Assembly: GCF_025452195.1 (NCBI RefSeq)
Contig: NZ_CP104973.1
Coordinates: forward strand, 1,786,001 to 1,850,000
DNA from: Phyllobacterium zundukense
GTDB taxonomy: Bacteria; Pseudomonadota; Alphaproteobacteria; Rhizobiales; Rhizobiaceae
DNA length: 64,000 nt
Direction: 5' to 3'
Shown here: one piece after another, positions 55,245 to 64,000 of the stretch
How the letters are laid out: each line of letters starts with the position of its first letter
Numbering within the stretch: the first letter of the stretch is position 1
The notes under the pieces: generated by a model
What the model was told of the DNA's origin: nothing
Database searches by the model: none
What the model saw: the letters and a program-made list of their open reading frames with translations, nothing else
Program-made: the position numbers and the translations under genes

Positions 55245-56321
55245 ATGTCCATTCCGCAGGATCGTATGGATCAGCTGCTGAAGCGTTTCTCCATGATGGA
55301 GACGCAGATGGCGAGCAATCCCGATTCCGAAACCTATGTGAAGCTGGCTTCGGAGTATTCCGAGCTTGAGCCCGTGGTCGCCAAGATCCGCGATCTGCTC
55401 GCTGCGCGCAGCGAAGCGGAAGGGTTGCAAGCCATGCTCGATGACGGCACCACCGACAAGGACATGCGTGAATTGGCGGAAGCCGAGCTGCCCGACATCG
55501 AGGAGCGTATCGAGGAACTCGAGAAGGATATCCAGGTTCTGCTCCTGCCCAAAGACGTTGCCGACGAGCGCAACGCCATCCTCGAAATTCGCGCCGGTAC
55601 CGGCGGTTCCGAGGCGGCACTGTTCGGCGGTGATCTGTTTCGCATGTATGAGCGCTATGCGGCCGCAAACGGATGGCGCGTCGAGCTGATATCGGCCAGC
55701 GATGGCGAGGCCGGCGGCTACAAGGAAGTGATCGCCATGGTTTCGGGCAAGGGCGTTTTTGCCAAGCTCAAGTTCGAATCGGGCGTCCACCGGGTACAGC
55801 GCGTTCCCGATACCGAGGCGAGCGGCCGTATCCATACGTCCGCCGCGACAGTTGCCGTACTGCCGGAAGCCGAGGAAATCGACATCGATATCCGTCCCGA
55901 CGATATCCGCATCGATACGATGCGCGCATCGGGTTCTGGCGGTCAGCACGTCAACACGACCGACTCGGCGGTGCGTATCACGCACATTCCTTCCGGCATC
56001 GTCGTCGTGCAGGCCGAGAAGTCGCAGCACCAGAACCGCGCCCGCGCCATGCAGGTGCTGCGTTCGCGCCTGTTCGACATGCAGCGCCAAAAGGCGGACA
56101 GCGAGCGCTCGGAGGCCCGACGCAGCCAGGTTGGCTCGGGCGATCGTTCCGAGCGCATCCGCACCTATAATTTCCCGCAGGGACGTGTGACCGATCATCG
56201 CATCAACCTGACGCTCTACAAGCTCGATCGGATCATGGAAGGCGATCTCGACGAACTCATCGACGCGCTGATCTCCGACTACCAGACAGCGTTGCTCGCC
56301 CAGATGAACGAGAGCTTTTGA
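55245..56321 (+). CDS. prfA: Peptide chain release factor 1
   Basis: A 358-residue factor that ends translation at UAA and UAG. The GGQ hydrolysis motif is at residues 232-234 (GSGGQHVN), and an [11 protein letters not shown] block precedes it. The length is normal. It is followed directly by prmC, which methylates the Gln of GGQ. Confidence 0.97.
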   Translation: MSIPQDRMDQLLKRFSMMETQMASNPDSETYVKLASEYSELEPVVAKIRDLLAARSEAEGLQAMLDDGTTDKDMRELAEAELPDIEERIEELEKDIQVLLLPKDVADERNAILEIRAGTGGSEAALFGGDLFRMYERYAAANGWRVELISASDGEAGGYKEVIAMVSGKGVFAKLKFESGVHRVQRVPDTEASGRIHTSAATVAVLPEAEEIDIDIRPDDIRIDTMRASGSGGQHVNTTDSAVRITHIPSGIVVVQAEKSQHQNRARAMQVLRSRLFDMQRQKADSERSEARRSQVGSGDRSERIRTYNFPQGRVTDHRINLTLYKLDRIMEGDLDELIDALISDYQTALLAQMNESF

Positions 56322-56326
56322 CCGTG

Positions 56327-57196
56327 ATGGCAGAACATGGGACGCGCCTTGCCGATGTGCACAGAGAGGCGCGCGTTCTCCTGGCAAAAGCGGGACTCGA
56401 AACGGCTGATCTCGACGCTCGGTTGTTGGTGGAATGGCTAACCGGCTGTGATCAGCTCGAGGCGATCCGCAATCCGGCCCGCCCGATCGACCAGACTATC
56501 GTTGCGCAACTTCACACAGTTCTTGCCCGGCGAATCAACGGCGAGTCTGTGCATCGTATTATCGGCAAGCGTGCATTCTTTGGCATCGAACTTGGGCTTT
56601 CCGCCGATACACTCGAGCCCAGGCCCGACACCGAAGCCTTGGTGGAACTCGCGATCCCTTTTCTGCGCCAGCGTATCGAGGAGCAAGGTATCGCAGACCT
56701 GATCGACCTTGGAACCGGGACGGGCGCGATAGCCTTGGCGTTGCTCGACCAATTCAGCCAATTGCGTGCAGTGGGCGTCGATATTTCTGCGGGTGCCCTT
56801 GATACGGCGCGTGACAATGCCCACATCAACAACGTATCGGATCGTTTTGCAGGCCTTCGTTCGGATTGGTTTTCCGAGATAAGTGGCTCATTCGACCTGA
56901 TTATTTCCAATCCGCCATATATACCATCCGCCGATATAAAGGGCTTGCAACGTGAAGTAGCGCTGCACGATCCGGTGAGGGCTCTGGATGGCGGGCAGGA
57001 TGGCCTCGCCCCCTACCGAATCATTGCCGGGCGCTCCCGGCAGCATCTCAGGCAAGGTGGTGCGGTCGCATTGGAAATCGGTTTTGGACAACGCAGTGAT
57101 ATCGAGGCGATCTTTTCAAAGGAAAAATTCGCTTTGGCTGCTGTCCAGAGAGATATTGGTGGGCGCGAAAGGGCACTTTTATTCACACCAATGTAA
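56327..57196 (+). CDS. prmC: Release factor glutamine methyltransferase PrmC
   Basis: A 289-residue methyltransferase acting on the GGQ glutamine of release factors. The NPPY motif in ISNPPYIPSADI, the SAM motif DLGTGTGAIALAL and LEPRPDTEALVE are present. The ATG at 56327 is used. A TTG at 56318, overlapping the prfA stop, is an equal alternative. Confidence 0.94.
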   Translation: MAEHGTRLADVHREARVLLAKAGLETADLDARLLVEWLTGCDQLEAIRNPARPIDQTIVAQLHTVLARRINGESVHRIIGKRAFFGIELGLSADTLEPRPDTEALVELAIPFLRQRIEEQGIADLIDLGTGTGAIALALLDQFSQLRAVGVDISAGALDTARDNAHINNVSDRFAGLRSDWFSEISGSFDLIISNPPYIPSADIKGLQREVALHDPVRALDGGQDGLAPYRIIAGRSRQHLRQGGAVALEIGFGQRSDIEAIFSKEKFALAAVQRDIGGRERALLFTPM

Positions 57197-57490
57197 AAAG
57201 ATTGAAAAAAGGCTTGGAATTTGCCGTGAACACGGCTAGTTTCCGGTTACCGCTCAAACCGAAACAAATCTGGTTCTGCCTATCAAGCAATTGATACGGA
57301 AATTTCCGGGTGTTTGATTTCTCTTCGGAAATAGCTGGAGAAATGGTTTTTGCGGCAGCACAAAAGTTTTATGAAACTTTGGATGCGATTGAAGCGCGGG
57401 GCGCGCTTCAGGTCGGCACTTGAGAAGCGAAGCTTTTTGACTCAAATGGTGAGCAAATTAGCGCCCCTGATTTTCTGAAAAGAGATAAGT

Positions 57491-58339
57491 ATGAGGCCAG
57501 TACAGCAGAATAGGCGCATGCGCGGACGCGGTAACAATAATAACCGCAGCAAAGGTCCCAACCCATTGTCCCGTAACTACGAGAGCAACGGCCCCGATGT
57601 CAAAATCCGGGGGAATGCTCAGCACGTCGCCGAAAAATATACGACTCTTGCACGGGATGCACAGAGTGCCGGTGACCGCGTGATGGCTGAAAACTATCTC
57701 CAGCACGCCGAGCACTATAATCGAATCATTCTTGCGGCTCAGGCTCAGGCGCCTGTCCAGTATCAGCGCGATGATCAGGATCAGGATCAGGACGATGAGA
57801 ACGGCTATGATGATGATGGCATGAACAATGGCAACGGTAACGGCAACGGCAACGATACCGATCGTCAGGAGGTTCCTGAACGCCAGGAGTTCTCGCAGCG
57901 CCAGGACCGTCAGCAGCGTCAGGATCGCCAGGACCGGCCCGAGCGCCAGGATCGTCGCGATCGGCAAGATAGGCAAGATAGGCAAGATCGACCGGAACGT
58001 GTGATGCATCAGCCGATCAACGGCAGCGGACCACAGCCGATCATTCAGGGTACGCCCGCCGAAGTCGTTTATGACGACGACACGGTCAGCCAGCGTCAGC
58101 CGCAACCTCAGCCACAGATCCAGCCGGTTGAAAATGGCGCTGCTGCGGCACCCGAGGCCGAGGCTGCCGAAGCAAAGCCAGCACGCCGCGCACCGCGTGG
58201 TCGCAGACCAGCCCGGCCGCGCGTCACCGAGGAAAATGGTTCGGAAGCAAGTCCTCCGGACACCGCCAACGATCTTTCGCCTGCCAGCATCGTTGCCGAG
58301 GTCAAGAAGCGCCGGACAGCCGTCGAATCCGACGTTTGA
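57491..58339 (+). CDS. DUF4167 domain-containing protein
   Basis: A 282-residue protein. The conserved DUF4167 domain fills residues 1-85 (MRGRGNNNNRSKGPNPLSRN, later AENYLQHAEHYNRI). After it comes a long low-complexity region of Gln, Asp and Arg (DRQDRQDRQDRPERQ type). The tail is Ala/Pro rich with RRAPRGRRPARPR. Function is unknown; RNA binding is only a guess from the Arg-rich character. The 294-base gap before it holds no clear gene. Confidence 0.85.
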   Translation: MRPVQQNRRMRGRGNNNNRSKGPNPLSRNYESNGPDVKIRGNAQHVAEKYTTLARDAQSAGDRVMAENYLQHAEHYNRIILAAQAQAPVQYQRDDQDQDQDDENGYDDDGMNNGNGNGNGNDTDRQEVPERQEFSQRQDRQQRQDRQDRPERQDRRDRQDRQDRQDRPERVMHQPINGSGPQPIIQGTPAEVVYDDDTVSQRQPQPQPQIQPVENGAAAAPEAEAAEAKPARRAPRGRRPARPRVTEENGSEASPPDTANDLSPASIVAEVKKRRTAVESDV

Positions 58340-58359
58340 TCTGGACTGACTGAGTTGTA

Positions 58360-58389
58360 CGCCACTCGCGGGGAAGCCTGCGGGTGGCG
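58360..58389 (+). terminator. Terminator-like hairpin after DUF4167
   Basis: CGCCACTCGC and GCGGGTGGCG form a 10-bp stem with one mismatch and a 10-base loop, 21 bases after the stop, with ATTTGATT after it. Confidence 0.5.
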
Positions 58390-58440
58390 ATTTGATTCCG
58401 GGGTATCGTTGAGAAGTGTCAGATCCGAGGTACAAAGTTT

Positions 58441-58625
58441 GCCGGATGGCATTGCTTGCTGTGCGTGGTTCGACAAGCTCACCATGAGGGAGTTGGGTGG
58501 GCTGCACGACAACCGGCGGCGTCGCGACAGGCATCAACGTTGCTGTTTCTGGCTCCCTGCAATCAATCCACTTCCCTCATGGTGAGCTTGTCGAACCACG
58601 CACAGCAACATTGCCATCCGGCAAA
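58441..58625. repeat. Inverted-repeat element D2
   Basis: Second D-family copy. Perfect 31-base arms (58462-58492 and 58573-58603, core GGTTCGACAAGCTCACCATG) are flanked by further inverted GCCGGATGGCA / TGCCATCCGGC ends. It occupies part of the 900-base non-coding gap between DUF4167 and clpB. Confidence 0.9.
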
Positions 58626-58714
58626 TCAGCAGCCTTGCAGACACCCCGATCAAACCTTCAGACAAAATAATCGTGGCTACTTATCCAACACCTCCAAACT
58701 TGACTTATTCTATT

Positions 58715-59050
58715 CCCGTCCTTTCCGCGGGGAACTGCTTCCGGAGCCGTTCGAAGTGGGGAGAGGATCGGCGCCTCCGATGGCGGGTAACGGGCCCGCT
58801 GTCCGGGGACGTTCTGTCCAAGGGTTTCCCCTGCCGGTACTACGACTGGCGTGTGCTGGACGAGCACTTCGAAAGGGGCTTTCGGCAGCGAGTGAACAAT
58901 TCACCCGAAGTCGAGGCCTCCCAAGCGGAACGGACGGGATCAAAAGACGCCGGACGGGCGGTCGTCGGATCGCATTTTATTCTACCAAGACGCGCTTCGA
59001 CGACCGCCCGTCTTCCCACAATGCAAAGCAATGGCCAGACTCCGAGGAGG
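58715..59050. other. Highly structured non-coding region, possible ncRNA
   Basis: There is no convincing gene on either strand, but the segment is packed with short perfect hairpins. In order: ATCGG/CCGAT, GCGGG/CCCGC, GGAC/GTCC, GTGCT/AGCAC, CGAAAG/CTTTCG, GTGAA/TTCAC, and a 15-bp stem GACGGGCGGTCGTCG (58953-58967) / CGACGACCGCCCGTC (58998-59012). Such a density suggests a structured RNA or a long leader. The strand is unknown. It lacks the hallmark cores of RNase P RNA, SRP RNA and tmRNA. Confidence 0.45.
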
Positions 59051-59120
59051 GCGTGGCGAGGGTGGGGCTTTTTGTGATAAAGCAACAAGTCAAGGCAGTA
59101 ACAAAAGCTGAAATTCCGAT

Positions 59121-59149
59121 CTTGCAGGCTGCGGACAATATTCCCATAT
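59121..59149 (+). promoter_or_regulatory. Heat-shock (RpoH) promoter of clpB
   Basis: CTTGCA at 59121-59126, an exact 17-base spacer, then CCATAT at 59144-59149. This fits the alphaproteobacterial sigma-32 consensus (CTTGAA, 17 bases, CCATAT-like) with one mismatch in the -35. It would give a leader of about 90 bases before the clpB ATG. Confidence 0.7.
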
Positions 59150-59245
59150 CTGCTTCGAGCGAATGGGTCTGCCTCTTGCAGGGGACCCGTCACCAACACA
59201 CCGCGCGATGCCGCTTAAAGGGTCGTTCGGTAAAAGGAGACACAC

Positions 59246-61858
59246 ATGAATATAGAAAAATATACGGAGCGTGTCCGGGGGTTCATCCAGTCCGCACAGA
59301 CCTTTGCCCTCTCATCCAACCACCAGCAATTTGCACCCGAGCATTTGTTGAAGGTCCTGGTTGATGATGAGGAAGGACTTGCTGCGTCTCTGATCGAGCG
59401 GGCAGGCGGGCGCATAGCAGATGTACGCCTCGGTTTGCAGGCAGCACTCGACGCAATGCCGAAAGTAACCGGGGGCAACGGGCAGCTTTATCTGGCCCAG
59501 CCCTTGGCCAAGGTTTTCACGACTGCGGAGGAACTGGCGCAGAAAGCTGGCGACAGTTTTGTTACTGTCGAAAGGCTTTTGACTGCGATGGCGATCGAAA
59601 AGTCGGCCAAGACCGCGGACATATTGAGCCGTGCCGGTGTCACTGCTGCCGGTCTGAATGCCGTCATCAACGACATCCGCAAGGGGCGGACTGCAGATTC
59701 GGCTTCAGCCGAGAACACCTACGATGCATTGAAGAAATATGCACGCGATCTCACAGCTGATGCGCGGTCCGGCAAGCTCGATCCTGTCATCGGACGCGAT
59801 GATGAAATCCGCCGCACGATTCAGGTCTTGTCGCGGCGCACCAAGAACAATCCAGTGCTGATTGGCGAGCCGGGCGTCGGCAAGACGGCAATTGCCGAAG
59901 GGCTCGCGCTGCGTATCGTCAATGGCGATGTGCCTGAATCACTGAAAGACAAGCAGTTGATGGCGCTGGATATGGGCGCTCTTATTGCCGGTGCGAAATA
60001 TCGCGGTGAATTCGAGGAGCGGCTGAAAGGCGTCCTGTCCGAAGTCACTTCGGCAAATGGCGAGATCATCCTGTTCATCGACGAGATGCATACTCTTGTC
60101 GGCGCCGGCAAGGCCGAGGGCGCGATGGATGCTTCCAACCTCTTGAAGCCAGCCTTGGCGCGTGGTGAATTGCACTGCGTTGGTGCGACGACGCTCGATG
60201 AATATCGCAAGCATGTCGAAAAGGATGCGGCGCTTGCCCGCCGGTTCCAGCCGGTGTTTGTCGACGAGCCGACGGTGGAAGACACCATCTCGATCTTGCG
60301 CGGTCTGAAGGAGAAGTACGAGCAGCATCATAAAGTCCGAATTTCCGATTCGGCGCTTGTTGCTGCGGCAACATTGTCCAACCGCTACATCACCGACCGG
60401 TTCTTGCCAGACAAGGCGATCGATTTGATCGACGAAGGCGCAGCACGGCTTCGCATGCAGGTGGATTCCAAGCCGGAAGAACTCGACGAGATCGACCGGC
60501 GTATCATGCAGTTGAAGATCGAGCGTGAGGCGCTGAAGGTCGAAAAAGATGACGCATCCCGCGATCGTCTTGAGCGGCTGGAGAAGGAGCTCGCCGATCT
60601 GGAAGAACAGTCGACCGCGATAACCAATACCTGGCAGGCTGAAAAGCAGAAGCTCGGTCATGCGGCCGATTTGAAGCGGCAGCTTGATGATGCACGCAAT
60701 GCGCTTGCGTCAGCTCAGCGCAATGGTGAATTCCAGAAGGCCGGCGAGCTTGCCTATGGGACGATCCCCCAGTTGGAAAAGGAGTTGGCAGAAGCCGAAC
60801 AGCATGATGGTTCGACCTCGATGGTCGAAGAAATCGTGACGCCGGATCATATTGCCCAGGTTGTCTCGCGCTGGACCGGTATTCCGGTGGACCGGATGCT
60901 GGAAGGCGAGCGTGAGAAGCTGTTGCGTATGGAGGATGAACTGGCCAAGCGGGTCGTCGGGCAGGGCGAAGCAGTCCAGGCTGTGTCGAAAGCCATTCGT
61001 CGCGCGCGCGCGGGATTGCAGGATCCGAACCGGCCTATCGGCTCGTTCATCTTTCTTGGGCCAACAGGTGTCGGCAAGACGGAATTAACGAAAACGCTGG
61101 CTTCATTCCTGTTCTCCGACGAGACGGCCATGGTCCGGCTCGACATGTCCGAATACATGGAAAAGCATTCGGTCTCGCGGCTGATCGGCGCGCCTCCCGG
61201 CTATGTCGGTTATGAAGAGGGCGGTGCTCTCACCGAAGCTGTCCGGCGCAGGCCTTATCAGGTGGTCCTGTTCGATGAAATCGAAAAGGCCCATCCGGAT
61301 GTGTTCAACGTACTTCTGCAGGTTCTTGACGATGGCCGTCTGACCGATGGTCAGGGGCGTACTGTCGATTTCCGCAACACGCTGATCATCATGACATCGA
61401 ACCTCGGGGCCGAATATCTTGTCGGGCTGTCAGAGGGCCAGGATGTCGAGGAGGTTCGTGAAGAGGTAATGAACGTCGTCAAGGCATCGTTCCGGCCGGA
61501 GTTTCTCAACCGCGTGGATGAAATCATCCTGTTCCATCGTCTGCAGCGCAAGGAGATGGGCAAGATCGTGGCGATCCAGCTGCAGCACCTGCAATCGCTT
61601 CTGACAGATCGCAAGATCGTTTTGAAGATCGATGAGGACGCAACGAACTGGCTGGCCGAAAAGGGCTACGATCCTGCCTATGGTGCGCGACCGTTGAAGC
61701 GCGTGATCCAGAAGGAAGTGCAAGACCCGCTGGCGGAAAAGATCCTGCTCGGCGAGATACTGGATGGCTCCACGGTCAAGATCACCGCCGGGTCGGACAG
61801 GCTGAACTTCAAACCTGTCAAATCCGCTCCCGAACGGGAAAAGAGCGAGGCCGCGTAA
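59246..61858 (+). CDS. clpB: ATP-dependent chaperone ClpB
   Basis: An 870-residue Hsp100 disaggregase that works with DnaK. It has the N domain, first AAA+ module with Walker A GEPGVGKT (about residues 207-214), the middle coiled coil (about 410-525) and second AAA+ module with GPTGVGKT (about 600-608). AAGGAG precedes the ATG. An RpoH-type promoter lies upstream. Confidence 0.97.
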   Translation: MNIEKYTERVRGFIQSAQTFALSSNHQQFAPEHLLKVLVDDEEGLAASLIERAGGRIADVRLGLQAALDAMPKVTGGNGQLYLAQPLAKVFTTAEELAQKAGDSFVTVERLLTAMAIEKSAKTADILSRAGVTAAGLNAVINDIRKGRTADSASAENTYDALKKYARDLTADARSGKLDPVIGRDDEIRRTIQVLSRRTKNNPVLIGEPGVGKTAIAEGLALRIVNGDVPESLKDKQLMALDMGALIAGAKYRGEFEERLKGVLSEVTSANGEIILFIDEMHTLVGAGKAEGAMDASNLLKPALARGELHCVGATTLDEYRKHVEKDAALARRFQPVFVDEPTVEDTISILRGLKEKYEQHHKVRISDSALVAAATLSNRYITDRFLPDKAIDLIDEGAARLRMQVDSKPEELDEIDRRIMQLKIEREALKVEKDDASRDRLERLEKELADLEEQSTAITNTWQAEKQKLGHAADLKRQLDDARNALASAQRNGEFQKAGELAYGTIPQLEKELAEAEQHDGSTSMVEEIVTPDHIAQVVSRWTGIPVDRMLEGEREKLLRMEDELAKRVVGQGEAVQAVSKAIRRARAGLQDPNRPIGSFIFLGPTGVGKTELTKTLASFLFSDETAMVRLDMSEYMEKHSVSRLIGAPPGYVGYEEGGALTEAVRRRPYQVVLFDEIEKAHPDVFNVLLQVLDDGRLTDGQGRTVDFRNTLIIMTSNLGAEYLVGLSEGQDVEEVREEVMNVVKASFRPEFLNRVDEIILFHRLQRKEMGKIVAIQLQHLQSLLTDRKIVLKIDEDATNWLAEKGYDPAYGARPLKRVIQKEVQDPLAEKILLGEILDGSTVKITAGSDRLNFKPVKSAPEREKSEAA

Positions 61859-61912
61859 GTGCGCGCCTGTGCAAAACGGCAAACAAAGAAGATGGCCGCC
61901 ATTGCTGCGCCG

Positions 61913-61952
61913 TGCGTCCTTTCGGACGCACAAAGGACGCAGCAACACTTTT
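61913..61952 (+). terminator. Terminator after clpB
   Basis: TGCGTCC-TTTC-GGACGCA forms a 7-bp hairpin, with an overlapping alternative pairing GCGTCCTTT / AAAGGACGC; the sequence AACACTTTTG follows. The two foldings exclude each other. Confidence 0.55.
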
Positions 61953-62063
61953 GAATCTGCGCAGACCCATTTTCAAAAATCGAAATCGATTTTTTTTGTG
62001 GTTCTGCGCGGGCAGGCCATTTTCACGTCCCGTTCATTCGATAAATGCAACGATAAAAGCCTA

Positions 62064-62110
62064 TCGTCATTAACCATAAAGACAGGAAAATCGGTCATGG
62101 TTAATGACGA
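62064..62110. promoter_or_regulatory. Inverted pair of CtrA-type half-sites
   Basis: TCGTCATTAACCAT (62064-62077) and ATGGTTAATGACGA (62097-62110) form a perfect 14-bp inverted repeat with 19 bases between. Each arm holds TTAACCAT, the extended CtrA recognition half-site known from Caulobacter and rhizobia. It lies 30-76 bases upstream of the L,D-transpeptidase start. A terminator hairpin is possible but there is no T-run. Confidence 0.5.
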
Positions 62111-62139
62111 GTTAGTGGCAGAAACCGGAAGCTGAAGGC

Positions 62140-63525
62140 ATGACATCTTATCGTTGTTCATTATTTGGAATGTTGCTGATTGCTTCAACAGGTTCTGTCG
62201 CTCCGTTCACCGCACAAGCCGCAGAAAGTGCTGTGCCCGTCGTCAACGATCAGGGTTCATATACCGTTGCGCAATGGTTCGAGCCGCGCGAGCGGCGGCA
62301 AGCTTATCGATCCTATTTTGACGAGTATGGCCGGAAAATTACTGTAGATCGGCGCGGCCGGATTGTTGCTGTGGAAGAGCCGCAAAACAATCAATCGAAC
62401 GAGGGGACGGATTATTTCCCCGATGCACCGCAAGACCCCTATGACACGGGCGCGATTTCGAATGATCCTTACGGCACGGCACTGCCTTCCGAACAGGATT
62501 ATGGCAGCATCAACCGCGAACCATTACCGCCCGCCAATGGCGAATCGGATTTGCAACCCACCGATCCGAACTTTGTAGAACCGGGTGTGCCCAGTGATGG
62601 CCTGACAGATACTCCGCAGCAGGAGCAGATACCTGTCCATCCGAATCCGGCTCCGACGATTGAATTGCCGAAGGGGCAGGGCGCTAAAGCCAAAATTGCC
62701 GCGATCCAGGTTCTGCTCGACAGGATCGGCGTATCGCCGGGCGTTATCGATGGCCATAAGGGCGGCAATGTCGACAAGGCTGTCGCCGCCTTCGAGGAAA
62801 TGACCGGACAGCAGTTCGATCCTCTCAACGAAGAAGGCATCAATGCGTCGCTGGAACAGACCGGCGGTCCGGCGTTCATGTCCTATACGATCACATCCGA
62901 AGATGCGGCTTACCCATTCGTTGCATCCATCCCGGAAGATTACAGCCACAAGGCGCAACTGGAGCGCATGGCCTTCACGTCAGTGACGGAAATGCTGGCC
63001 GAGCGGTATCACATGGACGAGAACTACCTGAAAGAGCTCAATCCGGGTGTGGATTTCAACACGCCAGGTGTTGCCATTCAGGTTGTAAATATCGGGCAAA
63101 ATGCCGGGGGCGCCGTGACGCGTATCATCGCCGACAAGGGGCGCAAGCAAGTGCGTGGATACAATGCGGAAGGTCGGCTGGTCGTCGCCTATCCGGCAAC
63201 GATCGGGTCGACCGACACGCCATCGCCTTCGGGTACCGTGCAGGTCGAGCGGGTCGCTCTCAATCCGAATTATACCTACAACCCCAAAATCAACTTCAAG
63301 CAAGGCGAAAACAATTCGGTACTGACGATACCGCCCGGACCCAACGGCCCTGTCGGGACTGTGTGGATTGCCTTGTCGAAGCCGACCTACGGGATTCACG
63401 GCACACCTGAACCGTCAAAGATCGGCAAGACGAGCAGCCACGGTTGCGTGCGGCTGACCAATTGGGATGCGACGGAACTGTCGAAGCTCGTGCAGAAGGG
63501 TGTAACAGTCGAATTCCAAGAATAG
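62140..63525 (+). CDS. L,D-transpeptidase (YkuD) with LysM-like region
   Basis: A 461-residue exported enzyme. The signal peptide ends near AQAAES (about residue 27). A Pro-rich low-complexity part follows, then a peptidoglycan-binding-like segment (AAIQVLLDRIGVSPGVIDG), a LysM-like stretch (LAERYHMDENYLKELNPG) and the YkuD catalytic domain. The active site is HGCVRL with Cys436. These enzymes make 3-3 cross-links or attach proteins to peptidoglycan, important in polar-growing rhizobia. Confidence 0.92.
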   Translation: MTSYRCSLFGMLLIASTGSVAPFTAQAAESAVPVVNDQGSYTVAQWFEPRERRQAYRSYFDEYGRKITVDRRGRIVAVEEPQNNQSNEGTDYFPDAPQDPYDTGAISNDPYGTALPSEQDYGSINREPLPPANGESDLQPTDPNFVEPGVPSDGLTDTPQQEQIPVHPNPAPTIELPKGQGAKAKIAAIQVLLDRIGVSPGVIDGHKGGNVDKAVAAFEEMTGQQFDPLNEEGINASLEQTGGPAFMSYTITSEDAAYPFVASIPEDYSHKAQLERMAFTSVTEMLAERYHMDENYLKELNPGVDFNTPGVAIQVVNIGQNAGGAVTRIIADKGRKQVRGYNAEGRLVVAYPATIGSTDTPSPSGTVQVERVALNPNYTYNPKINFKQGENNSVLTIPPGPNGPVGTVWIALSKPTYGIHGTPEPSKIGKTSSHGCVRLTNWDATELSKLVQKGVTVEFQE

Positions 63526-63532
63526 CGCCTTA

Positions 63533-63558
63533 CTAGCGCAAAATAGATTATGCGCTAG
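63533..63558. terminator. Hairpin between convergent genes
   Basis: CTAGCGCA and TGCGCTAG form a perfect 8-bp stem with a 10-base A/T-rich loop. It overlaps the M23 gene stop codon and could end transcription from both sides. Confidence 0.45.
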
Positions 63559-63998
63559 CCGCTGGCAGCGACCTTGGTTCCCTTCGCCTCGTCATCTTTA
63601 AGCAGCTCATCGATACGCTCACGTTCGCGCTTGAATGCGACCAGATCATCGCCGCCAAGTTCACCACCGCTCGGAAGACGAATGCGCATCGGATCGACTT
63701 TGGAGCCATTGACGATCACCTCGTAGTGCAAATGAGGGCCAGTCGAAAGCCCGGTCGATCCGAGGTAACCTATAACCTGGCCCTGCCGCACCTTCGCACC
63801 CGGGACCACGCCGCTGGCGATGGCATTCTGATGCGAGTAGCTGCTCTCATAACCGTTGGAATGACGAACGAGCGTCTGGTTGCCATAGCCGTTGGTCCAC
63901 CCCGCACGTTCGACGACACCATTGCCTGCTGCGATGATCGGCGTTCCACGCGGAGCTGACCAGTCCACACCCGTATGCATGCGGGAATAACCGAGGAT
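63555..63998 (-). CDS. M23-family metallopeptidase, C-terminal part (partial)
   Basis: The C-terminal end of a LytM/M23 peptidase, which cuts peptidoglycan cross-bridges or activates amidases. Zinc-binding HTGVDW and HLHYE motifs are both present. The frame stays open to the window edge (ILGYSRMHTGVDW), so the visible ATG at 63980 is not the start. The C-terminal tail is charged (FKRERERIDELLKDDEAKG). It is convergent with the L,D-transpeptidase gene. Confidence 0.9.
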   Translation of the reverse strand: MLGYSRMHTGVDWSAPRGTPIIAAGNGVVERAGWTNGYGNQTLVRHSNGYESSYSHQNAIASGVVPGAKVRQGQVIGYLGSTGLSTGPHLHYEVIVNGSKVDPMRIRLPSGGELGGDDLVAFKRERERIDELLKDDEAKGTKVAASG

Positions 63999-64000
63999 AG

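Noticed and set aside
57310..57423. A 37-residue open frame (GTG start, ending ARGALQVGT) upstream of DUF4167
   Set aside because: No good ribosome binding site, no family recognised, and no supporting context; it could be real but cannot be supported.
58715..59050. RNase P RNA, SRP RNA or two-piece tmRNA
   Set aside because: I looked for GGAAAGTCC and ACAGA cores, the SRP GGAAG loop, and an ANDN-type tag on both strands and found no consistent set.
58456..59364. A 302-codon open frame on the plus strand before and into clpB
   Set aside because: It runs through repeat D2 and overlaps the conserved clpB start by over 100 bases; the protein shows no recognisable family and looks like translated non-coding DNA.
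1..64000. CRISPR arrays, prophage, transposase or integrase genes
   Set aside because: No regular repeat-spacer pattern and no recombinase-like protein was found anywhere in the window.

Overview
The window looks like a chromosomal segment of a Hyphomicrobiales (Rhizobiales) alphaproteobacterium of the Brucellaceae/Phyllobacteriaceae type. This is inferred from gene content and order: tlpA/argH/lptM/lysA/DUF4175, ftsEX-ydcF-plsC, hbd-etfA-etfB-cobO-HIG1, secA-parvulin-argJ, lysC-ptsP-prfA-prmC-DUF4167-clpB, and DUF2125, DUF1178 and GluQRS genes. The intergenic palindromes are also of rhizobial style. No plasmid, phage or CRISPR genes are seen. Most of the sequence is housekeeping DNA. The tyrC gene at the left edge and the M23 peptidase gene at the right edge run off the window.

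Layout. 1-2.0 kb: the tyrC end, a ParDE-type toxin-antitoxin pair and a DUF2125 gene. 2.2-9.6 kb: a ChaC-like cyclotransferase gene, tlpA divergent from argH, an LptM-like lipoprotein gene, lysA and a large DUF4175 membrane protein gene. 9.8-14.3 kb: hpt, ftsEX, a YdcF-like gene and plsC. 14.5-20.6 kb: a large alpha/beta-hydrolase lipoprotein gene, a DEAD-box helicase gene, yaiI and exoD. 20.7-27.9 kb: hbd, etfAB, rhomboid, corrinoid adenosyltransferase, HIG1-like, SDR, BrkB and DMT genes. 28.2-31.7 kb: gluQRS, a DNA glycosylase gene, an HNH nuclease gene, dsbB and a YqaA/DedA gene. 32.1-35.7 kb: a leucine tRNA whose 3' acceptor strand is missing, joined directly to a chromate-resistance cassette (chrA, rhodanese-ChrB, His-tailed DMT exporter). 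35.7-43.8 kb: a CelD-type acetyltransferase gene, a flippase gene, secA, a parvulin gene and argJ. 43.9-51.4 kb: GNAT, mutT, methyltransferase, comF, grxC, nitrilase, DUF1178, DMT, ubiG and GFA genes. 51.6-64 kb: lysC, ptsP, prfA, prmC, DUF4167, clpB, an L,D-transpeptidase gene and the M23 peptidase gene.

The most notable non-coding content is a set of dispersed palindromic elements of several families. Several of them start inside the stop codon, or inside the last codons, of the upstream gene; for plsC the element arm encodes the last seven residues. Two other places deserve attention. One is 58.7-59.05 kb upstream of clpB, which has no convincing gene but contains many perfect hairpins, including one with a 15-bp stem. 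The other is a 14-bp inverted repeat carrying two TTAACCAT (CtrA-type) half-sites upstream of the L,D-transpeptidase gene. clpB has a good match to an alphaproteobacterial heat-shock (RpoH) promoter.

The parts work together mainly as basic cell machinery: amino-acid synthesis (tyrC, argH, argJ, lysA, lysC), division and envelope (ftsEX, plsC, secA, L,D-transpeptidase, M23), thiol and protein quality control (tlpA, dsbB, grxC, clpB, parvulin), translation termination (prfA, prmC) and fatty-acid electron transfer (etfAB, hbd). The chromate cassette is the one clear accessory block.
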